Source: an uncultured Flavobacteriales bacterium (GTDB taxonomy: Bacteria > Bacteroidota > Bacteroidia > Flavobacteriales_D > Crocinitomicaceae). From it: a DNA stretch of 64,000 nt. The position numbers were made by a program, and so were the translations under genes. Location: the NCBI GenBank assembly GCA_903945495.1, contig CAJAVU010000070.1, positions 1-64,000 on the forward strand, written 5' to 3'. The notes beneath the pieces were generated by a model, which was not told the origin of the DNA, did not search any database, and saw only the letters and a list, made by a program, of their open reading frames with translations. Shown here piece after piece: positions 25,673 through 35,552 of the stretch. Numbering within the stretch: position 1 is the first letter of the stretch; each line of letters begins with the position of its first letter.

Positions 25673-26404
25673 TTAGTACTCCACCTTCCACAAAAACAAT
25701 CCTCCAGAAGGCACCGAAATTGATGCAGCTTGACGGTTTTTCGCTTCCAAAATCGCAGGAAGATTTTCTGGTTGAATTTTTCCAAAACCAACATCTAACA
25801 ATGTTCCAACAGTTGCGCGAACCATATTTCTTAAAAAGCGATCTGCTGAAATCTCGAAATAAACGCCATTTTCATCCGTAAACCATTTTGCTGAGTGAAC
25901 GGTACAGATATTCGTTTTTACATCCGTATGCAATTTTGACAATGAAGTAAAATCTTGTGTACCGATGAGGTGTTTGGCAGCTTGATTCATTTTGTCCAAA
26001 TCAAATGGCGCTGCAACATAGGTACTGCTTTCCGTGATAAAGGCGTTTTTTTGGGTGTGAATAAAGTAGCGATAGGTTCGTTTTGTAGCACCGAAACGTG
26101 CATGAAAATCATTGTTTACTTCTTTGATAGAATGAATCACGATCGAATCGGGTAACATGCGGTTTAGTTTAAATAGCATCTGTTCAATTGACGCCATTTC
26201 TGGTAAATCAATGTGAAAGACGTAATGATGCGCATGAACTCCTGTATCTGTTCTTCCACATCCAACAAGTGGGTAGATCGTATTTGAATGTAACTTTCCG
26301 ATTGTTTCTTCTAAGACTTCTTGCACTGATAGTTGGTTTGGTTGACGTTGCCAGCCAAAGTATTTTGTGCCTTTATAGGAAATTTCGAAAAAGTAACGTT
26401 TCAT
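25673..26404 (-). CDS. truA: tRNA pseudouridine(38-40) synthase TruA
   Basis: Makes pseudouridine at positions 38-40 of the tRNA anticodon stem. 243 residues from the ATG of MKRYFFEISYKGTKYFGWQRQPN; seven extra codons upstream are probably untranslated. The catalytic aspartate is in GRTDTGVHA (about 50-58), with FHARFGATKRTYRYF following and a C-terminal FLRNMVRATVGTLLDVG. The stop codon is 2 bases from the 7-bp repeat array. Confidence 0.95.
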   Translation of the reverse strand: MKRYFFEISYKGTKYFGWQRQPNQLSVQEVLEETIGKLHSNTIYPLVGCGRTDTGVHAHHYVFHIDLPEMASIEQMLFKLNRMLPDSIVIHSIKEVNNDFHARFGATKRTYRYFIHTQKNAFITESSTYVAAPFDLDKMNQAAKHLIGTQDFTSLSKLHTDVKTNICTVHSAKWFTDENGVYFEISADRFLRNMVRATVGTLLDVGFGKIQPENLPAILEAKNRQAASISVPSGGLFLWKVEY

Positions 26405-26430
26405 GCTGCAAAAGTACAATTTCATTTTAA

Positions 26431-26460
26431 CAAAAAAGTCGATCCTTTCGAATCGACTTT
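26431..26460 (-). terminator. Rho-independent terminator after the DUF4139 gene
   Basis: A 9-bp perfect stem, AAAGTCGAT with ATCGACTTT, 8-base loop, T run on the minus strand. It separates the DUF4139 gene from truA. Confidence 0.85.
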
Positions 26461-26480
26461 CTCAGTTTTAATTAGTTGGT

Positions 26481-28478
26481 TTATTCAATGTAAAGCACTT
26501 TTCCATGCATGTAATCAACGGAGTAATCAAACAGCAATGATTTGCTTTGAGAAGGTGTTAGCAAGAATGACCAAGTTAAAATCCCTGTCTTCTCATCTAA
26601 TTTACCTTCCAAATAATCGCCTTTTTTCACTTTAATGTCGCTATCTGTAGAAATAGGGAATTGATCTTTGATGATGATTGGAATGGCCGCTCCACCATTA
26701 TTCTTCACTTTAATTTCCCAAGTCACTTCGAATTTTTGACGTGAACCAATTGTGCGATTAGTACTTTTCTCTTGAATACGTTTGCGCTCAATTTGGATTT
26801 TATTGTCTTTTCCTAGAGAGAACGAAAGCGTATCTTTTGTTGAGTTTACATCAATGAATGTTTTTCCAATATAAGTTCCGTCAAAATACAAATTCGATTC
26901 ACCATTCAATAAGTTCAATTTTTCCCATCCAGACACTTGTGCAGCCAAATAAACCGATGGATCCATTTTTGGTGCGGCGTGATATTCATAAGTTGCAGGT
27001 AACTCGTAGTTCGAAATGTGAACGCGGTGGTCAATTCCGTCAGAAGGAACACTAAATTTTGATTGAATAGCGTATTCTACACGCAAATCTTTTTTGGTAA
27101 CTGTTGTAGCAGCATTCGATGACCAAGTGTAACTTGAACTTCCATTTGCCGTGGCACCCGCTTCCATGTATTCTTTCGATCGTGATTTAGATTTTTTTAA
27201 ATCTCTGTTCCCTACGCCTGGAATACGCTGAATATCTTTTTTGCCATTCGATTGAACTTCAATTGCGTCATAGGATTCTGGAGCATATTTAGTATAATCC
27301 GATGCTACAACAACCTCTTCTAACATTAATTCTTGAGGCTGAATGAAAAACTTTAAGTAAGGTGCTGTGATACTTAACTGCGTTGAATTGTAGCCTACGT
27401 AACTTGCAGTAACATAGCGTTCGTTTTTCGGAACCATGATTTCAAATTTTCCATCAAAATCAGTAACGGTACCAACATTCGGGTTTGAAGGGAACGTGAT
27501 TTTTGCAAACGGTAAAGGTTCACCAGTTGAAGCATCAATTACTTCACCACGTAATTTCTCTCCAGAATAATCCGTTTGAGGAATTTGACGCTGATACACT
27601 TGTTGTTGTTGCGGATAATTGTAATACGTCAAATACCAAGGATTTAAAGTTGGTTCTTTTGAATTTTCGTAAGGATCATTCGTCGACAATACTAAATCTA
27701 CATTGTCCCATGCAATTCCAGTTGTTTGACTTACCAATGCCTTTGCTTCAAGACGAACTGGTTTTCCAATTCCATCGCTACGCATATCGTAATAAGGCTT
27801 CCAAGCTGCTTTAGGTGAAATGTAAGAAAAGAAAAATTCAGCTTTTGTTGCTTCTTCAACATCAATTTCGACAATAATTTCTGAGTAATTTACAACTGGT
27901 TTGCTTCGTTGACTTACAATTTCTTGTTCAATGCGATTCATTTCTTTTGTCAACTCATCCAATTCATTGTAAATCGCTGTTTGACGCGTACCAATTTCAG
28001 CAAGTTTCGTATGCATAAACGTATAGGCTTCTTTTAATTCGGAAACTTTCAAACCATTATCGGTTCCCTTCAAATCACGGTTGTGCATCAACAGATTTTT
28101 GTCCAAAGCAAGAATTTCATATTCATCACGAAGAACTTGATCCTTCAATTCAAGTTTTTTCTTTTTTGCATTCAATTCATCGATTTCTGAATCAGTCATT
28201 TTTAAATCCTCGTAATTTTTACGCGTACGAACAGATAGGATTGTCAAGTTGCCTATTGCTTTCACTTGAACTGAATTCGGATCGATAAAATCTGTTAGTT
28301 TTTGAAAAACAATTTCTTGCTTTCCGGCTTTTAATTCCGTCGATTTGTAATGTTCCAATTGTGCTCCTTGAAAAAATACGGTTACTTTTTTGATATCCGA
28401 AAGTAAACCAACTTCCTTTTGAGAAAATGAGGTGAATGCACCTAAAAAAGCGATTAAAAATAAAATTCTAGTTTTCAT
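26481..28478 (-). CDS. DUF4139/DUF4140 (MuiA-like) protein with inserted regulatory-like domain
   Basis: Exported protein of 665 residues, signal peptide to about 19 (TSFSQ). N-terminal DUF4140 (about 22-130, IKKVTVFFQGAQLEH ... LKAGKQEIVF) and a coiled-coil stretch (about 90-195) precede the DUF4139 region (about 200-665, with SYISPKAAWKPYYDMR, GIAWDNVDLVLSTNDP and VTWEIKVKNN). A carboxypeptidase-regulatory-like beta domain (about 310-395: LRGEVIDASTGEPLPFAKI, DFDGKFEIMVP, SYVGYNSTQLSI) is inserted in the middle of DUF4139. Related proteins are called mucoidy inhibitor A. Biochemical role unknown; an envelope location is likely. Confidence 0.83.
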   Translation of the reverse strand: MKTRILFLIAFLGAFTSFSQKEVGLLSDIKKVTVFFQGAQLEHYKSTELKAGKQEIVFQKLTDFIDPNSVQVKAIGNLTILSVRTRKNYEDLKMTDSEIDELNAKKKKLELKDQVLRDEYEILALDKNLLMHNRDLKGTDNGLKVSELKEAYTFMHTKLAEIGTRQTAIYNELDELTKEMNRIEQEIVSQRSKPVVNYSEIIVEIDVEEATKAEFFFSYISPKAAWKPYYDMRSDGIGKPVRLEAKALVSQTTGIAWDNVDLVLSTNDPYENSKEPTLNPWYLTYYNYPQQQQVYQRQIPQTDYSGEKLRGEVIDASTGEPLPFAKITFPSNPNVGTVTDFDGKFEIMVPKNERYVTASYVGYNSTQLSITAPYLKFFIQPQELMLEEVVVASDYTKYAPESYDAIEVQSNGKKDIQRIPGVGNRDLKKSKSRSKEYMEAGATANGSSSYTWSSNAATTVTKKDLRVEYAIQSKFSVPSDGIDHRVHISNYELPATYEYHAAPKMDPSVYLAAQVSGWEKLNLLNGESNLYFDGTYIGKTFIDVNSTKDTLSFSLGKDNKIQIERKRIQEKSTNRTIGSRQKFEVTWEIKVKNNGGAAIPIIIKDQFPISTDSDIKVKKGDYLEGKLDEKTGILTWSFLLTPSQSKSLLFDYSVDYMHGKVLYIE

Positions 28479-28494
28479 AAGTTAAATTTTAAAT

Positions 28495-28525
28495 AAAAAA
28501 AGCACCACTTGAAAGGTGATGCTTT
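28495..28525 (-). terminator. Rho-independent terminator after the TPR/PD40 gene
   Basis: AAAGCA and CACTT pair with AGGTG and TGCTTT (one mismatch between the two stems, one G-T pair) with a three-base loop and a T run on the minus strand. It lies between the TPR/PD40 and DUF4139 genes. Confidence 0.7.
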
Positions 28526-28567
28526 CAGGATGTTTTTACATCCAATATTCCATAAAGTTCAATCAAA

Positions 28568-29938
28568 TTATTTTCCAGTAGGCATTTTAAAATCGGTCAT
28601 ATCAATTTGATAAATATCCATACTTGCCTTTTGTCCAATAATTTCAAAACTTGACATAACAGCTTTGTTTAGTTCAGGATAGTATTGGAAATGTGAATCA
28701 TTGTTAACCGAATTCACTGTTGCGCCTAAATTGATAGGTTCTCCCCACGTGGATCCTAAATTTTCAACTACATAAACATCTAAACCTCCCATTCCTTGAC
28801 GACTGTCTGAGCTGAAAAATAAATAGCGACCATCGGCTGAAATGAATGGAGTTGTTTCTCTTCCTGTTGTATTAATTGTAAAAGGTAAAGGTTTTGGTTC
28901 TCCCCACGATTTACCAACTTTTTGAGAAACATAAATGTCTGTAGAGCTTTTATCTCCTTTTCTATCTGAAACAAAATACATTGTATTCCCGTCACCTGTC
29001 ATTGTTGCCGATCCTTCAAAAAAGCTTGTGTTGATTCCTTTTGATGAAATTCTTTTCGGCGTTGACCATTTGCTTTTAGTAGACATTTCAAACGTAAAAA
29101 TGTCAGACCCTTTGGTAACGGGTTTTTCTTCTACTGCAGAAGTGTTAATTGTCATCAATCCATAAAGTCCGTCTCTTGAAATGTAATTTAAACAATCAAA
29201 ACCAGTTGTATTTATTCTACCTAGTTCATTCGAAACTGAATCCCAAGAATTTGTAGATTCATTCCATACTGCATAATATGTGTCTTCGAAAAACTCTTGA
29301 TCATCAGGATTCATGTTACCACCTTTCGTGTCACTTCTTCTTGAAGTAAAATAAAGTGTTTTACCCTTGTTGATTAGTATCGGCGCATAGTCATTATAAC
29401 CTGTGTTGATTTCAGAAATGCCAACACGTTTAGATTTATTACCATTGGTCAATTCGGCTTTAGCAAAGAGACATTGTTCACTGTGTAATTTTACTTGCAA
29501 ATCATTTAATCGTGCATTTGATAATTTCTCTAGGGCGATGTTGTAATTAACCCAAGCGGAATCAAGTTCTCCCATTCGATGATATGAACGACCCAATAAT
29601 TCATAAACTTCTTTATCAACGTCCATCGGTTCAAGTCTTTGAGCATCCAACGCGTATTTCAAAGCTAAACCATAATTGTTTTGAGCATATTGACTTTGAG
29701 CAATCCAAAATGCAGCCTTCGAGCTATTTGGGTCTTTAATTGCTGCTTGACGAAAAATAATAAGTGCATCACGCACTTTTCCTTCATTAAACAAGGTACG
29801 TCCTTCCTCAATTAACAATAAGGATGCAGTTTTATCTACAATTGATGAAGTCGTATCTGGTGGCGTAATAGCATTGTTTGCTAAAGTAATTCCCGAAAAA
29901 AGGAATGTAACAACGAAAGAAATGTAAACTTTAATCAT
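28568..29938 (-). CDS. TPR and WD40-like (PD40) beta-propeller envelope protein
   Basis: Exported protein of 456 residues, signal peptide to about 20. Residues 40-165 form TPR-like helices (LFNEGKVRDALIIFRQAAIKDPNSSKAAFWIAQ; GLALKYALDAQRLEPMD). Residues about 185-445 contain PD40-type propeller blades with the recurring TLYFTSRRSDTKGG, MYFVSDRKGDKSSTDIYV and YLFFSSDSRQGMGGLDVYV patterns. This resembles the first two modules of PorE of the type IX system, but the peptidoglycan-binding OmpA domain of PorE is missing. It may be a truncated relative or a separate surface protein. Transcribed alone. Confidence 0.78.
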   Translation of the reverse strand: MIKVYISFVVTFLFSGITLANNAITPPDTTSSIVDKTASLLLIEEGRTLFNEGKVRDALIIFRQAAIKDPNSSKAAFWIAQSQYAQNNYGLALKYALDAQRLEPMDVDKEVYELLGRSYHRMGELDSAWVNYNIALEKLSNARLNDLQVKLHSEQCLFAKAELTNGNKSKRVGISEINTGYNDYAPILINKGKTLYFTSRRSDTKGGNMNPDDQEFFEDTYYAVWNESTNSWDSVSNELGRINTTGFDCLNYISRDGLYGLMTINTSAVEEKPVTKGSDIFTFEMSTKSKWSTPKRISSKGINTSFFEGSATMTGDGNTMYFVSDRKGDKSSTDIYVSQKVGKSWGEPKPLPFTINTTGRETTPFISADGRYLFFSSDSRQGMGGLDVYVVENLGSTWGEPINLGATVNSVNNDSHFQYYPELNKAVMSSFEIIGQKASMDIYQIDMTDFKMPTGK

Positions 29939-30050
29939 AATCGTTTATGTGTTTTACCTCATTATTTTTGAGATGGATACAAAAGAAAGCAATTTTTAGG
30001 TTCTAAAAAAATTTGAACTGTACATTTTTTAACTTCAATATTGGAAGTTG

Positions 30051-30872
30051 TTAACGTTTTTTCAAATCAACAATATCATTCATGGCGATTGTCGCAGAAA
30101 CAATAGCAAGAATAGGAGCTGTTGCAGCAAAAATCCATAATAGTAAATGCAGGAAGAAGCCACCAATTCCCACAAGAAAACTTTCGTTTTTAAAACTTGA
30201 AAAACTAAAAATCACACTTAAATCAACGGGCATTAAAATTAATATGGAATAGATCATTCCGATTGCAACGGCTAAACCTCTGTTTTGTCTAACAAAATGG
30301 ATACTTTCATCCATATTGAGTTTTCGTCGTTCGTTCACGTAATCGATAAAACTGAAACCATAATAATAGAAGGCGATAGCATAAATCAGATAGAAAACAG
30401 GCGCTTTTTCAGGTTCTTTCCATCCAATGGCGGAAACTAAAAAAATGATTAGGAAGAAAAAGTATTGCCATATTAAATTTCGCACAGCAATTCGAATTCC
30501 TCTTCGCACATCATGAAACAATTGTTGAAAATTGAATGGATATGTATTTCCCGTTAATATGCGTTCTGTTTTTTCGGATAAATGCGCCAGCAATGGCGAT
30601 AACAAAATGACAACAAGGTACTTAGCGAAATTCATCAAAAGTAAGGCAATTGAAATCTCGATCATCATGTGTATTAAAAACCAAATGATTTCATTCATGT
30701 TCGTTACTTCCACATGAACTGCCTTTTGTTGAATATGTTCCCCAATTTTATAAATACCCAACATTAGAACTGCTGGAATAAGAATGTACCAATAGAGCTT
30801 GTGTTCACGAATGAAACGTATAGCTTTAAAATAAGCTCTGAGTCCGATAAGCAAATTTTTAAAAAATCGCAT
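30051..30872 (-). CDS. EI24-like multi-pass membrane protein
   Basis: Integral membrane protein of about 273 residues with five or six hydrophobic segments. It opens with FFKNLLIGLRAYFKAIRFIREHKLYWYILIPAVLML, as in the EI24/CysZ-like family (PF07264), and has YGFSFIDYVNERRKL in the middle. Role unknown in this group; CysZ members carry sulfate. I took the ATG at 30872 because the family usually starts there and a TAAATTTG -7 element lies 3 bases before it, which would give a near-leaderless mRNA. A start at 30899 is also possible. Divergent from purB. Confidence 0.75.
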   Translation of the reverse strand: MRFFKNLLIGLRAYFKAIRFIREHKLYWYILIPAVLMLGIYKIGEHIQQKAVHVEVTNMNEIIWFLIHMMIEISIALLLMNFAKYLVVILLSPLLAHLSEKTERILTGNTYPFNFQQLFHDVRRGIRIAVRNLIWQYFFFLIIFLVSAIGWKEPEKAPVFYLIYAIAFYYYGFSFIDYVNERRKLNMDESIHFVRQNRGLAVAIGMIYSILILMPVDLSVIFSFSSFKNESFLVGIGGFFLHLLLWIFAATAPILAIVSATIAMNDIVDLKKR

Positions 30873-30926
30873 GGTCAAATTTAATGATTGCTTAAACATT
30901 GTCCTACCTTTTCCTAAAGGATTTCT

Positions 30927-30934
30927 TATCTTTG
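30927..30934 (+). promoter_or_regulatory. -7 promoter element of purB
   Basis: TATCTTTG fits TAnnTTTG, 39 bases before the purB ATG. The nearest TTG upstream is 25 bases away, slightly long for the -33 element. Confidence 0.45.
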
Positions 30935-30973
30935 CATTTTTCCTTTTGGAAGTATGTTTTAAATTAAATGATC

Positions 30974-32326
30974 ATGAATTTTAGTAGTCTTACAGCCATT
31001 TCGCCAATTGATGGAAGGTACCAACGAAAAACAGTTGAATTACAAAAGTATTTCTCCGAGTTTGGGTTAATTAAATACCGTGTAATTGTTGAGGTTGAAT
31101 ATTTAATTGCTTTGGTTGAATCGGGTATTGAACCGTTAAAAGATTTTCCAAGAGAGGCGTTTGATGCTTTAAGATTGATTTGTACTAATTTTTCTGAAGA
31201 GGATGCTAATTGGATTAAAGACACTGAAAAAGTTACCAATCACGATGTGAAAGCAGTTGAGTATTTTTTGAAAGAAAAATTGACTGCTCTAGGATTGGAA
31301 AAACATTTAGAATTCGTTCATTTTGGATTGACTTCTCAGGATATCAATAATACGTCCATTCCTTTATCTTTAAAGGAAGCGATTGAGAATGAATATTTGC
31401 CGTTGATGTATCAGCTTGTAGATAAGTTGACAGCCTACCAAGAAGATTGGAAAGATATTTCAATGCTGGCTCGAACACATGGTCAACCTGCTTCACCTAC
31501 ACGTTTAGGAAAAGAAATCAAAGTTTTCACTGAGCGATTAACAATTCAATTGAATCAGTTGAAAGCAATTCCTTTCTCTGCTAAGTTTGGTGGTGCAACT
31601 GGTAATTTTAATGCACATAACGTTGCGTTTCCTAATAGTAATTGGGTTGATTTCGCCAATGATTTTGTAAACAACAAACTTGGATTGTCAAGAAGTCAAA
31701 CGACAACACAAATTGAACATTACGATAATTTGGCCGCTTTGTTCGATTGTATGAAACGCATCAATACAATTATCCTTGATTTGGATCGCGACATGTGGAC
31801 GTATATTTCAATGGAATATTTTAAGCAAAAATTGAAAGAAGGAGAAATTGGTTCATCGGCAATGCCACATAAGGTGAATCCAATTGATTTTGAAAATTCA
31901 GAAGGAAATATCGGAATTGCGAATGCCTTGTTTGAACATCTGGCAGCAAAACTTCCTGTATCTCGTTTACAAAGAGATTTGACAGATTCTACGGTTTTAA
32001 GAACTGTTGGAATGCCAATCGCACATACATTTATTGCGGTTAAGTCAACGATTACAGGTTTAGAAAAATTATTATTGAATGAATCAGCGTTCAGCAAAGA
32101 TTTAGAAAATAATTGGGCTGTTGTTGCGGAAGCAATTCAAACAATTCTTCGTAGAGAAGGGTTTCCAAAACCATATGAGGCATTGAAAGGGTTAACACGT
32201 AAAAATGAGGCGGTGACAATGGAGTCTGTTCATGAATTCGTAAACACGTTGCCAATATCGGATGAATTGAAGCAAGAATTAAAAAACATCACGCCACATA
32301 ATTATACGGGGATTCAATTGGTTTAA
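30974..32326 (+). CDS. purB: Adenylosuccinate lyase
   Basis: Purine-pathway enzyme of about 450 residues that releases fumarate from SAICAR and from adenylosuccinate. The fumarase/aspartase superfamily signature GSSAMPHKVNPIDFENSEGN is present at about 290-310, together with HFGLTSQDINNT and ARTHGQPASPTRLGKE. I chose MNFSSLTAISPIDGRYQ (ATG 30974); an in-frame ATG two codons upstream is possible. Confidence 0.96.
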   Translation: MNFSSLTAISPIDGRYQRKTVELQKYFSEFGLIKYRVIVEVEYLIALVESGIEPLKDFPREAFDALRLICTNFSEEDANWIKDTEKVTNHDVKAVEYFLKEKLTALGLEKHLEFVHFGLTSQDINNTSIPLSLKEAIENEYLPLMYQLVDKLTAYQEDWKDISMLARTHGQPASPTRLGKEIKVFTERLTIQLNQLKAIPFSAKFGGATGNFNAHNVAFPNSNWVDFANDFVNNKLGLSRSQTTTQIEHYDNLAALFDCMKRINTIILDLDRDMWTYISMEYFKQKLKEGEIGSSAMPHKVNPIDFENSEGNIGIANALFEHLAAKLPVSRLQRDLTDSTVLRTVGMPIAHTFIAVKSTITGLEKLLLNESAFSKDLENNWAVVAEAIQTILRREGFPKPYEALKGLTRKNEAVTMESVHEFVNTLPISDELKQELKNITPHNYTGIQLV

Positions 32327-32352
32327 TTGGTATATTACGTTAAAAATTGATC

Positions 32353-33921
32353 ATGAAAATTTTTGCCTTACTTGTCGTTCTTGCTTTTTCATCGATGTCA
32401 ATGAGTCAAAACAATTCCATCGAATGGGGAACTATTGAACAAGCGAGTGGAAGAATGATTGCGATCTTACCAAAAAGTGGAAAGGATTTTTATTCGTTAA
32501 GATGGACGGGTGGTGCGTTTATGGGAAGCTATAAATTGAGCAATCATCAAGATTTTAAAATTACTGCGACCGGAAAAATTGAAGTGAAAGCTGATGGAGG
32601 CTTGGCAAATTTTGAAGATGCCGAAGTCGTCAATGATCAACTTTTGGTATTCTTATCCGACAAGAAAGAAGGTAAGAATCATTTTTATATGCAGAAATAT
32701 GGAAATGATATGTTGCCAAATGGTGATGCGATTGAAATTGCGAGTTATGATTTAGAAAAAGGTCGCTCAAAAGGATTTTTTAACATCATAAGTTCAAGGG
32801 ATAAAAATTATTTTGGGGTTGTTTGGGAAATCAGTGGAAAGAAAGACGAAAAGGATCGATACGGTTTCAAAATATTCGATAAAGAACTAAAAGAATTCAC
32901 TGATGGTGATTATAAATTGCCGTTTGCAGGTAAACTTTCAGTCATCAATCAGCATTACCTTTCGAATACAGGAGATTATTTTATTAACGTAACTGAATTT
33001 ACGGAACCAGCTGAAAAGAAGTTGTTTAAGTCTTATTTGAATTATAAGGCGATGCACATTTTGCATATCACATCAGATGATTTAGTTGATTTCGAAATTA
33101 ATCTGGAAGGTAGACGAGTTGAAGCAATGACAATGAATTCGGATAATAATCGCTTGTTTACAGTTACCGGAATTTATGGAGAACAAGGAAAGGCGGGTGT
33201 ATCAGGCTTATTTTATTTAAGAGCAAATTTTGACAAGCAAGAAGTTGTAGATGAGGGGTTTGAAAAATTTGGCAAAGATTTTATTACGCAAGATTGGTCA
33301 GATCGACAAAAAGTAAAAGCAGAAAAACGAGAGCAAAAAGGTAAAGGTGAACCACAATTGTATAATTATCAAATGCGTCAAACAGAAGTGTTAGAGGATG
33401 GCAGTTTGGTTGGTTCAATGGAGCAATATTATGTTGTTGTGACGCAATATTCAGATCCTCGAACTGGTTCGACAAGAACAACGTATACGTATTATTACAA
33501 CGATATTATTGCATTCAAAGTTGGTGTGAATGGAGGATTTGAATGGCTGAAGAAGATTAACAAATACCAAGTTTCAACAAATGATGGAGGGCCGTATAGT
33601 TCGTATGCGCGTTATTCGAGTAATGGAAAATTAAGCTTCATTTTCAATGACCATGTAAAAAATTATAATGAAAAAGGTGAGTATATCGATTCTGATCGTC
33701 CATATCCTGCAAATTTCAGTAAAAAGAAAAATGTTGTGGCCTATGTGGAATTGGATTTATCGAATGGCTCAATTTCACGAAAAACATTTTTTGATAGAAA
33801 TGAAATTTCAGCATTAGCAGTACCGAAGTTGTTTCAAGTCGATTACACGAATAAAGAGATGTTGCTTTACTCCGTTATTGGTCGCAAGGAAAAATTTGGT
33901 ATTCTAAAATTCAATGAATAA
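32353..33921 (+). CDS. Hypothetical exported protein, probable beta-propeller
   Basis: Exported protein of about 522 residues. Signal peptide MKIFALLVVLAFSSMSMSQ; start set at this ATG rather than at a TTG two codons upstream. The rest consists of repeated short beta strands with aromatic and glycine turns (FYSLRWTGGAFMGSYKL, NYFGVVWEISGKKDEK, KLSFIFNDHVKNYNEKGEY), which suggests a beta-propeller, but no named family was recognised. No sorting domain or lipobox. It ends two bases before the convergent lnt gene. Function unknown. Confidence 0.65.
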   Translation: MKIFALLVVLAFSSMSMSQNNSIEWGTIEQASGRMIAILPKSGKDFYSLRWTGGAFMGSYKLSNHQDFKITATGKIEVKADGGLANFEDAEVVNDQLLVFLSDKKEGKNHFYMQKYGNDMLPNGDAIEIASYDLEKGRSKGFFNIISSRDKNYFGVVWEISGKKDEKDRYGFKIFDKELKEFTDGDYKLPFAGKLSVINQHYLSNTGDYFINVTEFTEPAEKKLFKSYLNYKAMHILHITSDDLVDFEINLEGRRVEAMTMNSDNNRLFTVTGIYGEQGKAGVSGLFYLRANFDKQEVVDEGFEKFGKDFITQDWSDRQKVKAEKREQKGKGEPQLYNYQMRQTEVLEDGSLVGSMEQYYVVVTQYSDPRTGSTRTTYTYYYNDIIAFKVGVNGGFEWLKKINKYQVSTNDGGPYSSYARYSSNGKLSFIFNDHVKNYNEKGEYIDSDRPYPANFSKKKNVVAYVELDLSNGSISRKTFFDRNEISALAVPKLFQVDYTNKEMLLYSVIGRKEKFGILKFNE

Positions 33922-33922
33922 A

Positions 33923-35521
33923 TTATTCCTTCTTGAATCTGTTTTTAAACATTGACATCAAGAGAAGAATGAACCCCATTATTGTGCATGTTTTGCCCAA
34001 AAGATCGCCTGTAGAACTATAAAAAGTTACATTTTTATTCAAGTTAATGTTTCCTTTTATAACTGCACTTTTCCAATATTCAGTTTGGGTAATAACGTCG
34101 CCACGTTGATCAATAATGCAGCTTGTTCCTGTGTTTGCAGATCGCGCAACTGATCGTCGGTTTTCAATCGCTCTTAATCTAGAAAAGCTCATATGTTGTT
34201 TGTATCCAGGCGTGTCGCCCCACCAACCATCGTTCGTAATTACAATTATTGCTTCAGCTCCTTTTTTTACTTGTTCGGCGTTAAATTCGCCATAAATAGA
34301 TTCATAACAAATCAATGGAGCAAATGTAAAGTTATTGGTATGCATAACTTGTGGCTCTTCTTCTATTCCCAGCGTGCCACTTGTTCCACCGTTTTCAATC
34401 GACAATTCTTCTAAGAATGGCAACCAATCAGAAAATGGTAACTTTTCTACACCGAGAACTAGCTTTGACTTATGTAAAAATGAATAGTTGCTTGCGCTAT
34501 CCATTAATAAAGAACTGTTATAGCTTTCGAAGAAACCGGGTCCACCTTCTAAAGGTCGACTTGCTCTGGAGTGCGACTTTTTGAAAATTCGTAAAGTACT
34601 TGCACCTGATAAAAAATAAGCGTCACCCCAATTGCTTACTCTATTTTTTAAATAAGGATAAAATGGTAATCTAGCGAAATCTTCTTCATAAAAACTCCAA
34701 CTAATAGCTGTTTCTGGTGCAACAACCAAATCAGTATTGGCCGTAACTTTTGAATCTGCCAAATCAAGCATTTTATCGAGTTGACTTTCTAACGAGGCTG
34801 TGAATTTTTCGTTGTAAGGATCTATGTTTGGTTGTAATAAGACTACTTCAATTGGTCGTTTTTCTTCTTTGTAGGTTGAATATAAAACGAGTGAAATCAG
34901 GAGTGGAAGAACTAGTACCAATATTAAACTCCAAATGGCAGGACGCATCTTTTGGAAAGTAGTAGTGTTGCCTTTCCAATCCGTAATGATTTTAAAGACG
35001 AGAAGATTGGCAATTAAAACCCATAATGTTCCGCCGAGTGAACCTGTAAATTCATACCACTGAATCCAGGTTGTTCGAATCGAAAAGATATTTCCGAAAC
35101 TTAACCATGGCCATGACAATTCCCAATAGTAGTGCACGTATTCAAATCCAATCCAAACTATTGGTAAAACAAGATAACTTACCTTTTTGCCAAGTTTTTT
35201 CTTGATAATATGGAATATATAAAAAGCGATAGCCATTAAAAGTGCATTCAAAATAAAGGCCATTAATGCGCCACCTGAGCTAGCATTCCAGATCCACCAT
35301 GTTGTTCCAATGTTGTAAACTAAAAATGTTATATAGGCATGAATAAAAACCTTTCCAGAGCGATAATTGTTGCGTGCAATAGTGTTTTCAACTAAAAGTA
35401 GAGGAACGAATGAAACAAAGATGAGCGGCGTTAAACTTCCTGTATATGGAAATGAAAGAACCATAAGTAAACCAGAAAGTAAACTCAATAAATAGCGCTG
35501 GTATCGTGTGATTTTTAACAT
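33923..35521 (-). CDS. lnt: Apolipoprotein N-acyltransferase
   Basis: Inner-membrane enzyme of 532 residues adding the third acyl chain to lipoproteins. About six membrane segments in the first 230 residues are followed by a nitrilase-like domain with the catalytic triad in VVAPETAISW (Glu), VEKLPFSDWLP (Lys) and LICYESIYGEF (Cys). The motif NDGWWGDTPGYKQHM is also typical. It is transcribed alone and convergent with the preceding hypothetical gene. Confidence 0.93.
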   Translation of the reverse strand: MLKITRYQRYLLSLLSGLLMVLSFPYTGSLTPLIFVSFVPLLLVENTIARNNYRSGKVFIHAYITFLVYNIGTTWWIWNASSGGALMAFILNALLMAIAFYIFHIIKKKLGKKVSYLVLPIVWIGFEYVHYYWELSWPWLSFGNIFSIRTTWIQWYEFTGSLGGTLWVLIANLLVFKIITDWKGNTTTFQKMRPAIWSLILVLVLPLLISLVLYSTYKEEKRPIEVVLLQPNIDPYNEKFTASLESQLDKMLDLADSKVTANTDLVVAPETAISWSFYEEDFARLPFYPYLKNRVSNWGDAYFLSGASTLRIFKKSHSRASRPLEGGPGFFESYNSSLLMDSASNYSFLHKSKLVLGVEKLPFSDWLPFLEELSIENGGTSGTLGIEEEPQVMHTNNFTFAPLICYESIYGEFNAEQVKKGAEAIIVITNDGWWGDTPGYKQHMSFSRLRAIENRRSVARSANTGTSCIIDQRGDVITQTEYWKSAVIKGNINLNKNVTFYSSTGDLLGKTCTIMGFILLLMSMFKNRFKKE

Positions 35522-35552
35522 GGTCCAAAATTAATTTAAAATTCAACATCCA

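Noticed and set aside
26441-26456. tRNA-like TTCGAAT segment
   Set aside because: The TTCGAATC stretch belongs to the terminator after the DUF4139 gene; no tRNA cloverleaf could be folded, and no tRNA was seen elsewhere.
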